Below, one piece after another: positions 61,081-64,000 of a stretch of 64,000 bases of DNA; positions within the stretch are counted from its first letter, which is position 1, and each line of letters opens with the position of its first letter. A program made the translations under genes and the position numbers. This DNA comes from DATKPC01 sp035524275 (GTDB taxonomy: Bacteria > Pseudomonadota > Gammaproteobacteria > Burkholderiales > Burkholderiaceae_F). The DNA is taken from the NCBI GenBank assembly GCA_035524275.1, contig DATKPC010000041.1:1-64000 (forward strand), read 5' to 3'. The notes under the pieces were generated by a model that searched no databases, was not told the DNA's origin, and saw nothing but the letters and a program-made list of their open reading frames with translations.

Positions 61081-63081
61081 ATGAAGCCGCTGCGCAACGT
61101 CGATCGCGAGCTGACGCTGTTCCGCGCCCGCGTCGTGGTCGCCTCCGCGATGGTCGTCGCGGCCTGCCTCGTGCTGTTCGCGCGACTTGCCTGGCTGCAG
61201 CTCGTCCGCCACGACGACTTCCAGGCGCGCGCGGAGCAGAACCGCATCGCGCTCGTCCCGCTGGCGCCCGGGCGCGGGCTGATCAAGGACCGCAACGGGT
61301 CCGTCGTCGCGAAGAACTACTCCGCCTATACGCTGGAGATCGACCCGCGCAAGGTCGACAACGTCGAGCAGGCGATCGCCGAGCTGTCGACCGTCGTCGA
61401 GGTGCAGCCGCGCGACCGGCGGCGCTTCAACAAGCTGCTGGAGGACACGCGCCGCCTCGAGCCGGTACCGATCCGGACCCGGCTGAGCGACGAGGAGGTC
61501 GCCCGCTTCGCGGCCCAGCACTATCGCTTCCCCGGGATCGAACTGCGCGCCCGGCTTTTCCGCCAGTATCCGCTGGGCGAGACCGCGGCGCACCTGCTCG
61601 GCTACATCGGCCGCGTCAGCGCGAAGGACCAGGAGCGGATCGATGCCTTCGACGACCCGGGCGGCTACAACGGCACCGAATACATCGGCAAGACCGGCAT
61701 CGAGTCGAGCTACGAACAGCAGCTGCACGGAGAGAGCGGCTACGAGGAGGTCGAGATCACGGCCGGCGGCCGAGCCGTGCGCACGCTGTCGCGGACGCCG
61801 CCGGCGCCGGGCAACAACCTGGTGCTGGCGCTCGACGCGCGGCTGCAGGCGGTCGCCGAGAAGGCCTTCGGCGACCGGCGCGGCGCGCTGGTCGCGATCG
61901 AGCCGTCGACCGGCGAAGTGCTGGCCCTCGTCTCGCGCCCGAGCTTCGATCCCAACCTCTTTGTCGACGGCATCGATCCGCCGAACTGGGACGCGCTGAA
62001 CAACTCGGCCGACAAGCCGCTGCTCAATCGCGCGCTGCGCGGCACCTACCCGATCGGCTCGACGTACAAGCCGTTCCTGGCGCTGGCCGCGCTCGAGCGC
62101 GGCAAGCTGCGCCCGGAGACGACGATCTACGATCCCGGCTACTACCTCTACGCCGGACACCTGTTCCGCGACAGCGGCCCGCCGGGCGGCTACGGCAGCG
62201 TCGACCTGCATCGCTCGCTCGTCGTCTCGAGCGACGTCTATTACTACATGCTCGCATCCGAGATGGGGGTCGACGCGATCCACGACGCGATGCAGCCGTG
62301 GGGGTTCGGGCAGCTCACCGGCATCGACCTGGAAGGCGAGTCGGCCGGCGTGCTGCCGTCCTCGGCCTGGAAGGAGCGCCGCTTCAAGCAGCGCTGGTAC
62401 GGCGGCGAGACGATCTCGATCGGCATCGGCCAGGGCTACAACGCGTTCACGCTGCTGCAGCTGGCGCACGCCACGGCGACGCTCGCGAACGACGGCGTCG
62501 CGATGCGGCCGCACGTCGTGCGCGCGATCGAGGATCCGCGGACCGGCTCCCAGGTGCCGGTCGACCCCGGCCCGCCGCAGCGGCTGGCATTGCGCCCGGA
62601 AAACCTCGCGATCGTGCGTTCGGCGATGGTGGACGTCAACCTGACGGGCACGGCGCGCGACGCGTTCGCCGATGCCCCGTACCGCGTCGCGGGCAAGACC
62701 GGCACGGCGCAGGTGATCGCGATGGCCGCGAACCAGAAGTACGACGAGAAGCGCATCGCGGAGCGCAACCGCGATCATTCGCTGTACATCGCGTTCGCGC
62801 CGGCCGAGCCGGGCGCGCGCCCGCGCATCGCGCTGGCGGTGCTCGCGGAGAACAGCGGCTTCGGGGCGCGCGCGGCGGCGCCGATCGCGCGCCAGGTCCT
62901 CGATTTCTACCTGCTCGGGAAGGAGCCGTCCCGGCCGGCGCTGCCGGCCGCCGGCGAGGACCTGCCGGACGCCGACGAGATGCAGGAGTCCGAAACGCTG
63001 CGGGCCGTCAACCAGGGCGGGGAAGCGCGCCAGGATGCGCCGGCGCCGGCGGCCACCGCAGACCCCGGGAGCGCGCCGTGA
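61081..63081 (+). CDS. mrdA: Penicillin-binding protein 2 (elongasome transpeptidase)
   Basis: This 666-residue class B PBP cross-links peptidoglycan during elongation. It has one N-terminal membrane helix (about 18-40), the PBP dimer domain and a transpeptidase domain. The motifs are SxxK Ser327-Lys330 (GSTYKPF), Ser383-Asp385 (VVSSDVYYY, the SxD form usual in PBP2) and KTG 539-541 (AGKTGTAQV). The last approximately 45 residues form a low-complexity acidic/Pro-Ala tail. It is 19 bases after mreD and overlaps rodA by 4 bases (GTGA). Confidence 0.95.
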   Translation: MKPLRNVDRELTLFRARVVVASAMVVAACLVLFARLAWLQLVRHDDFQARAEQNRIALVPLAPGRGLIKDRNGSVVAKNYSAYTLEIDPRKVDNVEQAIAELSTVVEVQPRDRRRFNKLLEDTRRLEPVPIRTRLSDEEVARFAAQHYRFPGIELRARLFRQYPLGETAAHLLGYIGRVSAKDQERIDAFDDPGGYNGTEYIGKTGIESSYEQQLHGESGYEEVEITAGGRAVRTLSRTPPAPGNNLVLALDARLQAVAEKAFGDRRGALVAIEPSTGEVLALVSRPSFDPNLFVDGIDPPNWDALNNSADKPLLNRALRGTYPIGSTYKPFLALAALERGKLRPETTIYDPGYYLYAGHLFRDSGPPGGYGSVDLHRSLVVSSDVYYYMLASEMGVDAIHDAMQPWGFGQLTGIDLEGESAGVLPSSAWKERRFKQRWYGGETISIGIGQGYNAFTLLQLAHATATLANDGVAMRPHVVRAIEDPRTGSQVPVDPGPPQRLALRPENLAIVRSAMVDVNLTGTARDAFADAPYRVAGKTGTAQVIAMAANQKYDEKRIAERNRDHSLYIAFAPAEPGARPRIALAVLAENSGFGARAAAPIARQVLDFYLLGKEPSRPALPAAGEDLPDADEMQESETLRAVNQGGEARQDAPAPAATADPGSAP

Positions 63082-64000
63082 ACCGCGCCGGCGCGACCGA
63101 AGGCGCGCGGCGGTGGCTGAAGGACCGCCTCGATGCGCTCGATCCGGCGCTGCTCGGGATCGTCGCCGGCCTCGCGGTGATCGGCCTCGTCACACTGTAC
63201 TCCGCGGCGGCGGACAACCCGGGCCGCGTCAGCGACCAGGTGCGCAACTTCGCGATCGCGGCGGCCGCGACGGTCCTGTTCGCGTCGTTGTCGCCGCAGG
63301 CACTGATGCGCCTCGCCGCGCCGGCGTATGCGACGGGGCTCGTGCTGCTGCTGGCCGTCGCCGCATTCGGCGCCTACGCCAAGGGCGCGCGCCGCTGGCT
63401 GGATCTCGGGTTCAGCCGCATCCAGCCGTCCGAAATGATGAAGCTCGCCGTGCCGCTGATGCTGGCGTGGTACTTCCATCGGCGCGAGGGCGTCCTCAGG
63501 GCGCTCGACTTCGCGGTGGCCGCGTTCCTCGTCCTGCTGCCGGTCGTGCTGATCGCGCTGCAGCCCGACCTCGGCACGGCCCTGCTCGTCGCTGCCGCCG
63601 GGCTGTTCGTGATCTTCTTCGCCGGCTTGCCCTGGCGCTGGATCGGCGTGCTGACGGTGGCGGGCCTCGCGGCGCTGCCGATTGCGTGGTCCTTGATGCG
63701 CGACTACCAGCGCAGCCGGATCATGACGCTGTTCGATCCGTCCTCCGACCCGCTCGGCAAGGGATTCCACACGCTGCAGGCGATGATCGCGATCGGGTCC
63801 GGCGGCGTCTTCGGCAAGGGCTGGATGCAGGGGACGCAGACCCACCTCGAGTTCATCCCGGAGCGCACGACCGACTTCATCTTCGCGGTGTTCTCCGAGG
63901 AATTCGGGCTTGCGGGCAATGTCGTGCTGCTGGCGCTGTTCGTGGCGCTGGTCGGGCGCGCGCTCGAGATCGCCGGCGGGGCGACGACGCGCTTCGCGCG
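63078..64000 (+). CDS. rodA: Rod shape-determining protein RodA (3' end cut by window)
   Basis: From GTG 63078 (GTGA overlap with mrdA) the frame stays open to the window end, giving 307 codons of the SEDS glycosyltransferase. Family marks: VTLYSAAADNPGR, AKGARRWLDLGFSRIQPSE, ALQPDLGTALLV with the catalytic Asp, GKGFHTLQAMIAIGSGGVFGKG and EFIPERTTDFIFAVFSEEFG. Multiple membrane helices are clear. The expected length is about 370, so roughly 60 residues lie outside. Confidence 0.95.
   Translation, partial: MNRAGATEGARRWLKDRLDALDPALLGIVAGLAVIGLVTLYSAAADNPGRVSDQVRNFAIAAAATVLFASLSPQALMRLAAPAYATGLVLLLAVAAFGAYAKGARRWLDLGFSRIQPSEMMKLAVPLMLAWYFHRREGVLRALDFAVAAFLVLLPVVLIALQPDLGTALLVAAAGLFVIFFAGLPWRWIGVLTVAGLAALPIAWSLMRDYQRSRIMTLFDPSSDPLGKGFHTLQAMIAIGSGGVFGKGWMQGTQTHLEFIPERTTDFIFAVFSEEFGLAGNVVLLALFVALVGRALEIAGGATTRFA

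Overview
This window is GC-rich DNA (close to 70 percent by eye, not counted) from a bacterium that looks like a betaproteobacterium, probably Burkholderiales-like. The evidence is a PhaM-type polyhydroxyalkanoate granule protein, AceK, an E. coli-type ArgG, a complete urt-ure urea block, and gatCAB divergent from mreBCD-mrdA-rodA. Genes are densely packed with many 1 to 8 base stop/start overlaps. No tRNA, rRNA, CRISPR array, transposase or prophage gene was seen. About 58 protein genes are supported; the first (DUF1289) and last (rodA) are cut by the window edges.

Left part (0 to 9 kb): a 2-oxoacid:acceptor oxidoreductase operon (gamma, alpha, beta, then an NAD(P)-linked flavoprotein fused to a two-cluster ferredoxin) lies behind a near-perfect FNR/FixK-type box, which suggests oxygen-controlled 2-oxoacid oxidation. 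It is followed by a GNAT acetyltransferase, a DUF5666 lipoprotein with a pseudoknot-capable leader and a clear intrinsic terminator, and a minus-strand DUF4126/FAH pair.

9 to 27 kb: gcvR-like regulator; a minus-strand run aceK-SDR-membrane protein-HCCA isomerase-GST-enoyl-CoA hydratase; recQ-DUF429-ridA on the plus strand; a minus-strand run ada-oxoprolinase/hydantoinase fusion-orphan substrate-binding protein; then a metallo-beta-lactamase-fold hydrolase overlapping a cystathionine beta-lyase. A long inverted repeat follows.

27 to 40 kb: a long minus-strand run (folE2, cyclopropane-synthase-like methyltransferase, di-iron desaturase-like protein, class 3 asparaginase, argS, SPOR protein, dsbA, SDR). 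It is headed by a divergent MerR regulator whose B12-binding domain lacks the expected cobalamin ligand. FIST, PhaM and a second FAH-family gene follow. I think the MerR/folE2/methyltransferase/di-iron group is the most promising lead for a little-described system: a possible stress- or light-responsive membrane-lipid modification module.

40 to 55 kb: DUF3108 protein, argG, then urea uptake (urtABCDE) and urease (ureDABC-nnrU-EFG) on one strand, ending with a glyoxalase-II-like hydrolase. A sigma-54 promoter sits before urtA and a strong hairpin between urtA and urtB, so the block is probably nitrogen-controlled. UreB carries an unusual Lys-Ala tail encoded by hexamer repeats. 55 to 64 kb: gatCAB for transamidation of misacylated tRNA on the minus strand and the rod-shape/elongasome operon mreBCD-mrdA-rodA on the plus strand.
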